Source: Jiangella anatolica (lineage in GTDB: Bacteria > Actinomycetota > Actinomycetes > Jiangellales > Jiangellaceae). From it: DNA of 61,065 bases. Of the stretch, positions 1 to 7,508 are shown piece after piece. Position numbers and translations under genes: made by a program. The notes under the pieces are model-generated. The model did no database searches, was not told where the DNA came from, and was given only the letters and a program-made list of their open reading frames with translations. The stretch spans positions 1-61,065 of the forward strand of contig NZ_POTW01000032.1 in the NCBI RefSeq assembly GCF_003236295.1. Reading direction: 5' to 3'. Each line of letters starts with the position of its first letter. Positions within the stretch are counted from its first letter, which is position 1.

Positions 1-16
1 AAAGGCGGCGGGGGGG

Positions 17-952
17 GTGCCGCCAGACGCATCGTCCCCAGCGGTGGCTGGGGCCAAACACGCGCCACGACTTTTTGTCGCGTCGCCGCCATGGAGCCGC
101 CTGCGACGCACCCCAGGCGACAGATCGATATCCTCGTTTCTCGTGGACAACGACGACCGCCCTGCGACCGCGGCGTTCTTCGACCTCGATAAGACGATCA
201 TCGCGAAGTCGAGCACGCTGGCCTTCTCCAAGAGCTTCTACCAGGGCGGTCTGATCAACCGTCGAGCTGTGCTGCGCAGTGCGTACGCCCAGTTCGTATA
301 TCTCGTGGGCGGTGCCGACCACGACCAGATGGAGCGGATGCGCGAGTACCTGTCCGGCCTGGTGACCGGCTGGGACGTGCAGGTGGTCAAGGACATCGTG
401 GCGGAGACGCTGCACACGATCGTCGACCCGATCGTCTACGACGAGGCGGTCACGCTGATCGAGGAGCACCACCTGGCCGGCCGCGAGGTCGTCGTGGTGT
501 CGTCGAGCGGCGCGGAGGTCGTGGAGCCGATCGGCGACATGCTGGGAGCGGACCGCGTCATCGCGACCCGCATGGTCGTCGGCGACGACGGGAAGTACAC
601 CGGCGAGATCGACTACTACGCGTACGGCGACACCAAGGCCGAGGCGATCCGCGAGCTGGCCAAGGACCAGGGCTACGACCTGAGCCGCAGCTACGCCTAC
701 ACCGACTCGGCGACGGACCTGCCGATGCTGGAGGCGGTCGGCCACCCGTACGCCGTCAACCCGGACCGCGCGCTGCGCCGGGCGGCGGCGGACCGCGGCT
801 GGCCGGCGCTGGTGTTCTCCAAGCCGGTGGCGCTGCGCCAGCGGGCGTCGATCCGCGACGCGCCGAAGCCGGCGATCGCGGCGGCGGCGATCAGTGCGGG
901 CGCGGCGGCTGCCGGGCTGGCCTGGTACGCCGTCCGGCGGCGCCGCTCCTGA
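17..952 (+). CDS. HAD-IB family hydrolase (phosphoserine phosphatase-like) with C-terminal membrane anchor
   Basis: Haloacid dehalogenase-superfamily phosphatase of subfamily IB, the SerB-like group acting on small phosphorylated substrates. Motif I is FFDLDKT with the nucleophile and acid Asp at residues 56 and 58. Motif II is the VVVSSSG stretch, and the distal metal-binding motif is DSATDLPML. The last 25 residues form an Ala/Gly-rich hydrophobic segment ending in RRRR, so the protein is probably held at the membrane. The GTG start at 17 lies just after a G run. An in-frame GTG at 143 removes a low-complexity leader and is a credible alternative. The substrate cannot be deduced. In actinomycetes this gene is often found near a Fic-like gene and acs, and both occur in this window. 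Confidence 0.85.
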   Translation: MPPDASSPAVAGAKHAPRLFVASPPWSRLRRTPGDRSISSFLVDNDDRPATAAFFDLDKTIIAKSSTLAFSKSFYQGGLINRRAVLRSAYAQFVYLVGGADHDQMERMREYLSGLVTGWDVQVVKDIVAETLHTIVDPIVYDEAVTLIEEHHLAGREVVVVSSSGAEVVEPIGDMLGADRVIATRMVVGDDGKYTGEIDYYAYGDTKAEAIRELAKDQGYDLSRSYAYTDSATDLPMLEAVGHPYAVNPDRALRRAAADRGWPALVFSKPVALRQRASIRDAPKPAIAAAAISAGAAAAGLAWYAVRRRRS

Positions 953-1037
953 TGATCTTGGATTGACGGTATCGGCTGGAACCTGCTGCCCCTCGAGCCC
1001 GAAGACAGCCGGGCGGCCGTTCTGCGTTGCCGCAGCG

Positions 1038-1487
1038 TCAGCCGCCGTGTTCGCGCGCCCTCTCGCGGTAGTACGCCGCCTCGTCGTCGCGGCCCAGCTC
1101 GTAGAGAACGTCACCGAGCCGCGCCATGGCGGGACCGTGGCCGGCGTCGGCGGCGCGGCGGTAGAACCGTTCCGCCGACTCGAACTCCTCACGTTCGACA
1201 TAGGCGTCGGCGAGGAACATCCAGTTGGAGATGGTGCCGGCGGATGGATCGGAGACCTGGTCGGACTGGACCGGCTGCTCCGCGGCGGCCTGCTGCTGAG
1301 CGAGCGCTCGTGAGCCGACGACGAGGGCGCCCGAGATGACGCCGCAGGCCGCAAGGATCGTGGCCGACGCGGCGGTAGAGATCTGAACGTCCCTGGCGAT
1401 GGCGACGATCAGCGCAGCGAGCAGCGCCACCACGCCGGCCAGAACGAGCCACATGACGTATCTGAGCCGGTTCCCCCGGTTCACCAT
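1038..1487 (-). CDS. Membrane-anchored protein with tetratricopeptide/Sel1-like repeats
   Basis: A 149-residue protein with two N-terminal hydrophobic segments (about residues 12-30 and 38-58). A linker and a helical repeat of the tetratricopeptide/Sel1 type follow, visible as WMFLADAYVEREEFESAERF and RRAADAGHGPAMARLGDVLY. Such repeats bind other proteins, so a cytoplasmic scaffolding role at the membrane is plausible, but no partner is evident. It is divergent from the next gene with a gap of about 100 bp. The ATG at 1487 is the longest start; an internal Met at residue 12 would remove little. Function unknown. Confidence 0.7.
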   Translation of the reverse strand: MVNRGNRLRYVMWLVLAGVVALLAALIVAIARDVQISTAASATILAACGVISGALVVGSRALAQQQAAAEQPVQSDQVSDPSAGTISNWMFLADAYVEREEFESAERFYRRAADAGHGPAMARLGDVLYELGRDDEAAYYRERAREHGG

Positions 1488-1586
1488 GGTTTCCGATCAT
1501 GGCCCCGTTGGGCACACCTCGCAAACGGAACGAACCGTGACCGCGACGTGCTGTCCGGATCCGCAGGTGGGGGCCACAATCGGTCC

Positions 1587-2504
1587 ATGGCGACCGATGA
1601 CGATCGCGTGGTGCCCCTGGAGCTGGGCGCCGTCGGTCCGCCGGACTCCGGCCAGGATCCGGACTCCGGACGTCCGTGGCCGGCCTGGCGCATGTGGACG
1701 GGGCTGGGCGCCGCCCTGCTCGTGGGCGCCGTCGTCGGCATCGTCGCCAACAACGCCCGCAACGACGCCGCCGAGTACGCCGAGGTTGACCTCATCCGCG
1801 GCACCGTCGACGTCGAGTTCGGCTCGCCGCTGTCGTCGGACGCGCAGCGGCTCTACGTCAACCTGATCAACACCGGGCCGCGTGAGCTGGAGATCCTCTC
1901 CATCGACGTCGACGGCTTCACGACGATGACCGGCGCGGACGGCGGGCCTGACCCCGTCACCGCGGCACCCGGCGAGTGGGTCCAGGTGGAGACCAACGTC
2001 GAGGCCGACTGCGACACCCGCCCGCCGGGGACGCTGCAGGTGCACGTCCGCACGGGCTCGGGCGAGCAGTCGGTCGTCGTGACGGGGCAGCCCGGCGACG
2101 ACCAGCTGATCTGGGCGTGGCAGGGCGGCTGCCAGTCGGCCGACGGGACCGGCGTGTTCATCGGCGACACCCGCACGATCTCCGCCGACGCCAGCGGCGC
2201 CCGGATCGTCCTGCCGGTCACCAACGGCGGCGAGGAGCCGCTCACCGTCAGCGCCATGGACGCGACGACCCCCGGCTTCACGATGACGACGGACCCGCTG
2301 CCGATCGATGTGGCGCCCGGCCAGACGCAGCAGGTGACGACGGTGTGGACGGTGGCCGACTGCGCGGACGCCGCCCGGTTCACCGAGGCGACCATCGCCG
2401 TCACCATCCACAACGAGTCCATGGACACCCGGGTGTCGCAGCCGCTCGGCAACCCGACGCTGATCGAGCTGGTCCGGCTGACGGTGCGCGTCTGTGAAAC
2501 GTAA
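1587..2504 (+). CDS. Single-pass membrane protein with two Ig-like extracytoplasmic domains, function unknown
   Basis: About 305 residues. A short cytoplasmic N-terminus is followed by one membrane segment (about residues 36-52, rich in Ala/Gly/Val) and a Thr-, Asp- and Val-rich exterior part. The exterior looks like two repeats of a beta-sandwich domain: each has an LxVxxxxPGxxQ-like strand pattern, and each carries a Cys in a parallel position (EADCDTRPPG and VADCADAARF). This resembles the Ig-like or DUF11-like domains of surface proteins. I choose ATG 1587 (MATDDDRV) over a Met 13 codons upstream because the extra residues look like untranslated leader. No enzyme motif is visible. Confidence 0.65.
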   Translation: MATDDDRVVPLELGAVGPPDSGQDPDSGRPWPAWRMWTGLGAALLVGAVVGIVANNARNDAAEYAEVDLIRGTVDVEFGSPLSSDAQRLYVNLINTGPRELEILSIDVDGFTTMTGADGGPDPVTAAPGEWVQVETNVEADCDTRPPGTLQVHVRTGSGEQSVVVTGQPGDDQLIWAWQGGCQSADGTGVFIGDTRTISADASGARIVLPVTNGGEEPLTVSAMDATTPGFTMTTDPLPIDVAPGQTQQVTTVWTVADCADAARFTEATIAVTIHNESMDTRVSQPLGNPTLIELVRLTVRVCET

Positions 2505-2690
2505 AGATCTGCCCGTTGCCCTTTCGCTGGGACCCCGCGATGACCTAGAAACGAAGTACGGACCGCAAGGTCCATAGCACGGCGGAGGGAACCCACGCGG
2601 CGATCAACCCATGTACGGGCAGTCGTCCCCGGGAATGCCGGGGCGACGGACGAGATGCACGCACTGGTAACCCACTCAGCCGTGTCAGCG

Positions 2691-2719
2691 GCGGCGCCCT
2701 ACCTCACGCGGGGCGCCGC
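2691..2719. terminator. Perfect 9-bp GC hairpin between convergent genes
   Basis: GCGGCGCCC at 2691-2699 pairs exactly with GGGCGCCGC at 2711-2719 across an 11-nt loop. There is no T-run, as is common for actinobacterial terminators. It lies between the ends of two convergent genes and could serve both. Confidence 0.5.
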
Positions 2720-2734
2720 TCGCATGTGCGTGAC

Positions 2735-2751
2735 GGCTGACGCTGTCAGCC
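2735..2751. terminator. Second short palindrome, 7-bp arms
   Basis: GGCTGAC-GCT-GTCAGCC, a perfect 7-bp stem with a 3-nt loop, 15 bp beyond the previous hairpin and closer to the stop of the Fic-like gene. It probably terminates transcription from the minus-strand gene, or forms a bipartite terminator with its neighbour. Confidence 0.4.
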
Positions 2752-2821
2752 CCCGCCCCGCCTCGGCGACCCGCCGTGCCGCACCCCGGGCGCGATGAGA
2801 ACAGCACCGCGAATGGCGACG

Positions 2822-3793
2822 CTACGACGCCGCCGCGCGGACGCGTTCGGCCAGCGTGAGCCCGACCTCGGCGCCGCGCGCGTAGGCGTCCGCGCACTGC
2901 CGGACCCATGCGCCGACGCCCTCCGGTCTGCCCTCGGCGTAGGCCCGGGCCAGCGGCTCGTAGGCCCGTTGCAGCGCCAGGTGCCCGGCCTCCGGCACGC
3001 CGGCCGCCTTCGTGTCGACGCCGAGCGCCACCAGGACCACGCGCTCGGCCGCCCGGGCGACCACGCCGTCCGCCGTGCCGAACGGCCGAAGCGCCAGCAG
3101 CTCGCCGTGCACGATCGCGGCGACGACCACGCCGGGGGCCGCCGTCGGCGCGGTCGCCAGACGGAGCAGCTGGTCGAGTCGCTCGGCATCGGCTGAGGCG
3201 CGCGGCCGGCCCAGCTGGTCGGGATCGGCGACCAGGTCGCGAGCGGCCAGCACGTGCAGCCGAGCCAGCGCCTGCCGGGGCGACCGGCTCCAGATCTGCG
3301 CCAGCTCGGGGACCGCGGCGGTGACCCGCAGCGCGCCCTGCAGGACCGGATCGCCGGCGACGCCCGGTTCGCCGGCCTCGCCGGGATGACCGCCCGCGCC
3401 CGGCCCGCCGGCCGGGGCCGGCCCACCGGCCAGCGCCGGCACGCCAGCCGGAGGCGGCCCGCCAGCCAGGGGCGGCCCGCCGGCCGGAGCCGACCCGCCG
3501 ACCGAAGCCGGCGCACGGTCGGCGCCGACTCCGTCAGCCGCGGCCAGGGCGCCGTGCCCGGCCAGATCCGCGGCCGCACTCCCGACGGCGTCCAGGCTGC
3601 CGAGCGTGTCCGGGTCGCCTCCGTCGAGGGCCGCCGATGCCTGTGCACCTCGCAGCGCGGACAGCGCCGCGATCCGGCCGGCGTCGCGGCGCATCGCCGG
3701 ATGCCGCAGCAACGCGTCGACGGAGCTGCGGGCCTGCGCGGCCGCCGCGCCGACGCCGGTCAGCATCAACACACCAGCGAGCGGATCGTCCAT
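2822..3793 (-). CDS. Fic-fold protein with degenerate active site and Gly/Pro/Ala-rich insert
   Basis: A 323-residue protein that looks like a decayed Fic (AMP-transferase) fold. Residues 236-247 read RPFGTADGVVAR, where active Fic proteins have HPFxxGNGRxxR: the catalytic His is Arg and the phosphate loop is altered. Near residues 50-58, AQASAALDG lines up with the Fic inhibitory motif (S/T)xxxE(G/N), here with Asp for Glu. The intact Fic protein encoded at 27243-28427 has AQSTSALEG at the equivalent place. Residues about 99-148 are a Gly/Pro/Ala-rich low-complexity insert that interrupts the fold. Such proteins are often annotated as oxidoreductases in actinomycetes, but I see no cofactor motif. 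AMPylation is unlikely; a binding or regulatory role is inferred. Confidence 0.6.
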   Translation of the reverse strand: MDDPLAGVLMLTGVGAAAAQARSSVDALLRHPAMRRDAGRIAALSALRGAQASAALDGGDPDTLGSLDAVGSAAADLAGHGALAAADGVGADRAPASVGGSAPAGGPPLAGGPPPAGVPALAGGPAPAGGPGAGGHPGEAGEPGVAGDPVLQGALRVTAAVPELAQIWSRSPRQALARLHVLAARDLVADPDQLGRPRASADAERLDQLLRLATAPTAAPGVVVAAIVHGELLALRPFGTADGVVARAAERVVLVALGVDTKAAGVPEAGHLALQRAYEPLARAYAEGRPEGVGAWVRQCADAYARGAEVGLTLAERVRAAAS

Positions 3794-3830
3794 GCCGCCA
3801 GCCTAGGGTGCGTCTCCCGACCCAGGGCGG

Positions 3831-4443
3831 GCGCCGACTGGCTGCCGGCATTCGAGCTGGCGGAGCAGGCCGACGGGATCGCGCGGTCGCCGGCGTGGGT
3901 ACGCACGGACAGCGTCAGGAGGTCGACGCCTCCCGGCGGGCGCCACCCGCGGTGCTCGGCTCCCGTCTCGGCCGGCGCAGCGTCCCGGCCCACCGGAGGG
4001 CCTCAGGCGACGCCGATCCGGTCGATCGCGTCGGCCGGCGCCGATTGTCTACCGGCATTCGAGACGGCAGAGCCGGCCCACGGGATCGCGCGGTCGCCGG
4101 CGTGGGTACGCACGGAGGGCGTCGAGGAGGCCGGCGCCTCCTGACGAGCGCCACCCGCGGCGCTCGGCTCCCGTCCCGGCCGGCGCAGCGTACCTGCCCA
4201 CCAGAGGAGACCCTCAGGCGACGCCGATCCGCTCGATCAGGTCGGCCGGCGCCGATTGGCTGCCGGCATTCGAGCTGGCCGACGCTATCGCGCGGTCGCC
4301 GGCGTGGGTACGCACGGAGGGCGTCGAGGAGGCCGGCGCCTCCCGCCGAGCGCCACCAGCGCCGCTCGGCTCCCGCCTCGGCCGGCGCAGCGTCCCGGCC
4401 CACCAGAGGGCCCTCATGCGACGCCGATCCGCTCGATCGCGTA
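3831..4443. repeat. Three tandem direct repeats of about 207, 211 and 195 bp
   Basis: Units start at 3831, 4038 and 4249, each opening with GCGCCGA(C/T)TG and containing the shared blocks CCGGCATTCGAG, GCGGTCGCCGGCGTGGGTACG and CGGCTCCCG. Read on the minus strand, each unit ends with codons for AI(D/E)RIGVA (or LIERIGVA) and a stop. The copy nearest 4443 is the true C-terminus of the short-chain dehydrogenase. The array is therefore a tandem amplification of that gene's last codons plus its downstream flank. It accounts for the 620 bp without a real gene between 3794 and 4413. Confidence 0.85.
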
Positions 4444-5298
4444 GCGGACACCGGTCAGCTCCTCAGAGCGCCTCCACAGCCACGCCGCACGCTCGGCGTC
4501 GCGGGATCGGCGGCTGGTGCCGACCACCGTGGGATACCCGTGGCGCTGCAGGAACCCGTCCGGCCCGATGCAGACGCCGCCGCGAACATCCGGCGCGGTC
4601 GCCGCGTACAGCAGCGGCAGCACACCCATGGCCGGGCTCTGCGCGGGCCCGCCGGCCAGCACCTTGCCCTGCAGCGAGGTATCGGCGCGCTGTCCCTCGG
4701 TCGCCGTCACGCCCGGATGCGCCGCGACGGAGACCGTCCGGCGCCCCGTGGCGGCCAGCCGGCGCTGCAGCTCGTAGGCGAACAGCAGGTTGGCCAGCTT
4801 GGACTGCGCGTAGGCCAGCCAGCGCTGGTAGCGGCGCCGCTCGAACTGGAGGTCGGCGCGCACGCGGCCGAGCACGTGCAGCCCGCTCGTGACCGTGACG
4901 ACCCGGCCGCGCACGCGGTTGACCAGCAGTCCGGTCAACGCGAACGGCCCGAGATGGTTGACGCCGAGGTGGCGCTCGAAACCGTCCGCCGTCGTGCCCC
5001 GCGGCACTGCCATGACGCCGGCGTTGTTGATCAGCACGTCGATGTCGCAGTCGAGGCCGGCGGCGAACGCGCGCACCGATGACAGGTCGGCGAGGTCGAG
5101 CCGGCGGATCTCGACGCCCCCGCCGATGTCGTCGGCCGTGGCGCGTGCCTTGTCCTGGTCGCGGCAGGCCAGGATCACCGTCGCGCCGGCCGCTGCCAGC
5201 GCCCGGGCCGCCTCCGCGCCGAGCCCGCTGGTGGCGCCCGTGACGATCACCGTGCGCCCGTGCTGGTCGGGAATGTCCGCTGCGTTCCATCCGGTCAT
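4414..5298 (-). CDS. Short-chain dehydrogenase/reductase (retinol dehydrogenase-like)
   Basis: Classical NAD(P)-dependent SDR of 294 residues. It has the cofactor motif TGATSGLG (residues 20-27), NNAG (91-94), catalytic Ser138 in TVTSG, and Tyr163/Lys167 in YAQSK. An Arg in ACRD after the second strand favours NADPH. Overall it resembles the WW-oxidoreductase / retinol dehydrogenase branch, often used on lipophilic alcohols or ketones; the substrate is unknown. The C-terminal codons (AIERIGVA) are duplicated twice downstream in the tandem array, so the present stop may derive from a repeat event. ATG 5298 has a GAGG-type ribosome site (GGAGGCGCG) just upstream. Confidence 0.9.
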   Translation of the reverse strand: MTGWNAADIPDQHGRTVIVTGATSGLGAEAARALAAAGATVILACRDQDKARATADDIGGGVEIRRLDLADLSSVRAFAAGLDCDIDVLINNAGVMAVPRGTTADGFERHLGVNHLGPFALTGLLVNRVRGRVVTVTSGLHVLGRVRADLQFERRRYQRWLAYAQSKLANLLFAYELQRRLAATGRRTVSVAAHPGVTATEGQRADTSLQGKVLAGGPAQSPAMGVLPLLYAATAPDVRGGVCIGPDGFLQRHGYPTVVGTSRRSRDAERAAWLWRRSEELTGVRYAIERIGVA

Positions 5299-5330
5299 GT
5301 CGCGCCTCCTCGGCCGACGATGCAGTCCGG

Positions 5331-5365
5331 CGGATCGGCCCGGCCGCGCCGGCCGGGCCGATCCG
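5331..5365. terminator. Very strong 15-bp hairpin terminator
   Basis: CGGATCGGCCCGGCC at 5331-5345 pairs without mismatch with 5351-5365 across the loop GCGCC. It lies 9 bp past the stop codon of the DUF1707 gene and before the dehydrogenase start, so it separates the PadR operon from the dehydrogenase. Confidence 0.75.
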
Positions 5366-5373
5366 AGGCGAAG

Positions 5374-5997
5374 CTAGCGGCCGGTCGCCCAGCCGCCGCG
5401 GGGCTGTGGTCCCCAGCCGGGGCGGGCCGGCGGCCAGTCCCGGCGGGTCTCGAACCGGTCGTCCCGGCCGGACGGCGCCCAGCCGGACGAGCCGCCTGGA
5501 CCCCAGCCGGACGAGCCCCATCCGCCCGGGCCCCGGCCCGACCGGCCGTGGCCGCCGTCGTGCCAGTGCCGATGACGGCGGCTCCACGGCGGCCCGCCGA
5601 ACAGGAACAACAGCCCGAAGACGAACAGCAGCCACGGCGCCGACACGACGATCAGGAACAGCAGGCCACCCAGGGCCATCATCGCCAGCGGCGCCAGGAG
5701 CAGCAGCCGAGGCAGCGACCGCGGCCGGGACACGCCCGCCGAAGCGCCGAAGGGCCCGGGGAAGCGCCCGGAACGATCCCCGGCGAACCCTGCCTCGATC
5801 CCGGCCCCTCGGACGGCGACCGGCTGCGGCAGGTCGGTGAACAGCTCGTCGAGGTCGCCGCCGAAGCGAGCGGCCCAGGCGCGAGCGGACCGCTCGTCGA
5901 ACTCGTCCTTGGTGAGCCGGCCGGCGGCGAAGTGCTCGCCGAGCGCGGCCACGGCGGCGTCGCGCTCGGTGTCGCCGACGCGCAACGGCCCGCTCAT
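5374..5997 (-). CDS. DUF1707 (SHOCT-like) membrane protein
   Basis: The N-terminal 60 residues are a DUF1707 domain (MSGPLRVGDTERDAAVAAL, then a SHOCT-like helix pair with LTKDEFDERSARAW). Two adjacent hydrophobic segments follow near residues 100-140, then a long Gly/Trp/Ser/Arg-rich tail that looks disordered. DUF1707 proteins are common in actinobacteria and often accompany PadR regulators; their biochemical role is not established. The gene overlaps the upstream padR-like gene by 4 bp (ATGA), so the two are co-transcribed and probably translationally coupled. It ends just before a strong terminator. Confidence 0.85.
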   Translation of the reverse strand: MSGPLRVGDTERDAAVAALGEHFAAGRLTKDEFDERSARAWAARFGGDLDELFTDLPQPVAVRGAGIEAGFAGDRSGRFPGPFGASAGVSRPRSLPRLLLLAPLAMMALGGLLFLIVVSAPWLLFVFGLLFLFGGPPWSRRHRHWHDGGHGRSGRGPGGWGSSGWGPGGSSGWAPSGRDDRFETRRDWPPARPGWGPQPRGGWATGR

Positions 5998-6608
5998 CGC
6001 CGATCACCCTCGTCGTCGCCGTCGGCGAGGATGCCGTACAGCTTGCGTCGCGTGTCGGCGAGGACCTCGCGGGCGCGCGCCTGCTGGTCCTGGCTGCCGG
6101 TCGCCATGATCTGCCACAGCGCCTGCGCGGTCTGGCCGACCAGCGGCCGCAGCCCGGCCGTGTCGTCGTCCTCGGCGTTCGCCGACATCGACTCCCACGG
6201 CGCGTTGACCTCGGCCGCATGCGCCTGGACGTACTCCTCGCCCTCGGCGGTGAGCCGGTACACGCGCCGGCCGTTGTCCTCCTCGGCGCGGACCAGGCCC
6301 TCGTCCTCGAGCTGCTGCAGTGTCGGATAGATCGAGCCGGGGCTCGGCCGCCACACGCCGCCGCTGCGCTCGGCGATCTCCTGGATCATCTGGTAGCCGT
6401 TCATCGGCCGGTCGGCCAGCACTCCGAGGATCGCCGCGCGGATGTCGCCGCGCCGCGCCTTCGGACCGCGCCGCGCCCAGGGCGGACCGCCCCACGGGCC
6501 ACCACCGGCCCACGGCGGCCCGCCCCAGGGACCACGACCGCCACTACCGAAGAACATGTCCCACGGCCCCGAGCCGTGTCCTCCGCGTCGTCCGTGCATC
6601 TCGCTCAC
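5994..6608 (-). CDS. PadR family transcriptional regulator
   Basis: A 204-residue PadR protein. After a Gly/Pro/Trp-rich N-terminal extension (about residues 1-50) comes the winged helix with the PadR hallmarks ILGVLADRPMNGYQMIQEI and SPGSIYPTLQQLEDEGLV, followed by the wing (RRVYRLTAEG). The C-terminal helical part (about 130-200) should mediate dimerisation. PadR proteins are usually repressors released by small molecules or by loss of a ligand. The divergent promoter carries an 8-bp palindrome typical of such an operator, which makes autoregulation and control of the methyltransferase on the other side likely. The Gly-rich extension is unusual but seen in actinobacterial members. Confidence 0.92.
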   Translation of the reverse strand: MSEMHGRRGGHGSGPWDMFFGSGGRGPWGGPPWAGGGPWGGPPWARRGPKARRGDIRAAILGVLADRPMNGYQMIQEIAERSGGVWRPSPGSIYPTLQQLEDEGLVRAEEDNGRRVYRLTAEGEEYVQAHAAEVNAPWESMSANAEDDDTAGLRPLVGQTAQALWQIMATGSQDQQARAREVLADTRRKLYGILADGDDEGDRR

Positions 6609-6626
6609 CCACTTCCCATCGAACGT

Positions 6627-6653
6627 TCGCGATACTCAGACGATATATCGCGA
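6627..6653. promoter_or_regulatory. Probable PadR operator in divergent promoter
   Basis: TCGCGATA at 6627-6634 and TATCGCGA at 6646-6653 form a perfect inverted repeat with an 11-bp spacer. The core CGATATATCG (6641-6650) is itself palindromic. The AT-rich patch stands out in this GC-rich sequence, and it sits 19 bp upstream of the padR start, between two divergent genes. Binding by the adjacent PadR protein is inferred. Confidence 0.65.
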
Positions 6654-6708
6654 TCGGTTCGAGAACAACCCCCGACGACGACATCCGCGTGAGAGTTAGA
6701 GTCACGAC

Positions 6709-7434
6709 GTGACCACCGACGAGTTCCACCAGCGCGCCGCCTCGTTCGGCGGGGTCGCCGACGTCTACGAACGCACCCGGCCCGGCTATCCGGCCGACGC
6801 GGTCCGCTGGCTGACGGGCGACCGGCCGGCCCGCGTCCTCGACCTCGGCGCCGGGACCGGCAAGCTGACCAGATCACTCGTCGCCGCGGGTCACGACGTC
6901 GTCGCGGTGGACCCGTCGGAGCCGATGCTGGCCCAGCTACGGATCGCGCTGCCCGCGGTCGACGCCCGCGAGGGAACGGCCGAGCAGCTGCCCCTGGCCG
7001 ACGCCACCGTCGACGTCGTGACGGTGGGCCAGGCGTATCACTGGTTCGATCCCTCGATGGCGCTGCCGGAGATCGCGCGCGTGCTGCGACCCGGCGGACG
7101 GCTCGGGCTGATCTGGAACCTCCGCGACGACTCCGTCGGCTGGGTCGACGAGCTCTGGTCGATGTTCGGCGAGAACGAGGGCGGCCGCCCCGACGACCCG
7201 CAGGCACTCCCGCCGTTCGGGCCGATGGAGCGGCGGACGTTCCGGCACGAACAGCGGCTCGACCGCGACGGGTTGCTCGGCCTGGTCGCGTCCCGCTCGT
7301 ACGTCGCCATCCTCGCCGCGCCGGAGCGCCACGCGCTGCTCGGGCGCGCCGGCGAGCTCTACGACCGCATCGCCGGGCCGGACGGCGTCGTGCTCCCTTA
7401 TCTGACGCACTGCTTCCGCTCCGTCCGCGGCTGA
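6709..7434 (+). CDS. Class I SAM-dependent methyltransferase
   Basis: A 241-residue methyltransferase of the UbiE/Methyltransf_11 type. Motif I is VLDLGAGTGKLT, the acidic residue binding the SAM ribose is in VVAVDPSEPML, and motif III-IV lies around LPEIARVLRPGGRLGLIWN. AYHWFD between these is typical of the group that includes trans-aconitate methyltransferase-like enzymes; the substrate is unknown. GTG start at 6709. It is divergent from padR across the palindromic operator and may share its control. The short gap to the iron transport operon holds an iron box, so the two units are regulated separately. Confidence 0.88.
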   Translation: MTTDEFHQRAASFGGVADVYERTRPGYPADAVRWLTGDRPARVLDLGAGTGKLTRSLVAAGHDVVAVDPSEPMLAQLRIALPAVDAREGTAEQLPLADATVDVVTVGQAYHWFDPSMALPEIARVLRPGGRLGLIWNLRDDSVGWVDELWSMFGENEGGRPDDPQALPPFGPMERRTFRHEQRLDRDGLLGLVASRSYVAILAAPERHALLGRAGELYDRIAGPDGVVLPYLTHCFRSVRG

Positions 7435-7489
7435 CGCCGGACCCCAGCGCAATCGGCGGAAAGGGGCGGATTCGCCTCCACGGGGTAGG

Positions 7490-7508
7490 TAAGGTTAGCC
7501 TCTGCTCA
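7490..7508 (+). promoter_or_regulatory. Iron box (IdeR/DmdR-type operator)
   Basis: TAAGGTTAGCCTCTGCTCA matches 13 of 19 positions of the actinobacterial IdeR/DtxR consensus TTAGGTTAGCCTAACCTAA; the left half is nearly perfect and the right half poor. It overlaps the start codon of the first permease gene, where bound iron-loaded repressor would block expression. The match is by eye. Confidence 0.6.

Larger units (their letters stand above)
2505..2821. other. Non-coding stretch of 317 bp with several stable hairpins
   Basis: No credible gene lies between two convergent genes here. On the + strand the stretch contains a 5-bp stem closed by a GCAA tetraloop (GGACC-GCAA-GGTCC, near 2563), a compound hairpin of GTCG and CCCCGG closing on GAATG (near 2622-2648), and two terminator-like hairpins listed separately. 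A GGGAACCCAC element near 2587 and a GTCAGC element near 2684 recall pieces of the actinobacterial c-di-AMP (ydaO) riboswitch, but the full consensus is not present and no + strand gene follows. It may be a small RNA, a riboswitch relic or simply a double terminator. Confidence 0.35.

Noticed and set aside
4214-4417. 67-codon minus-strand ORF starting at the dehydrogenase stop (ATGA)
   Set aside because: It lies wholly in the tandem repeats and its composition is repeat-derived; kept only as part of the repeat finding.
3637-5082. A 481-codon plus-strand frame over the repeats and the dehydrogenase
   Set aside because: Antisense to a clear SDR gene; Arg/Ala/Pro-rich without motifs.
6651-6664. 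GGTTCGAG, like a tRNA T-loop
   Set aside because: No acceptor, D-arm or anticodon stem surrounds it; it is part of the padR promoter region.
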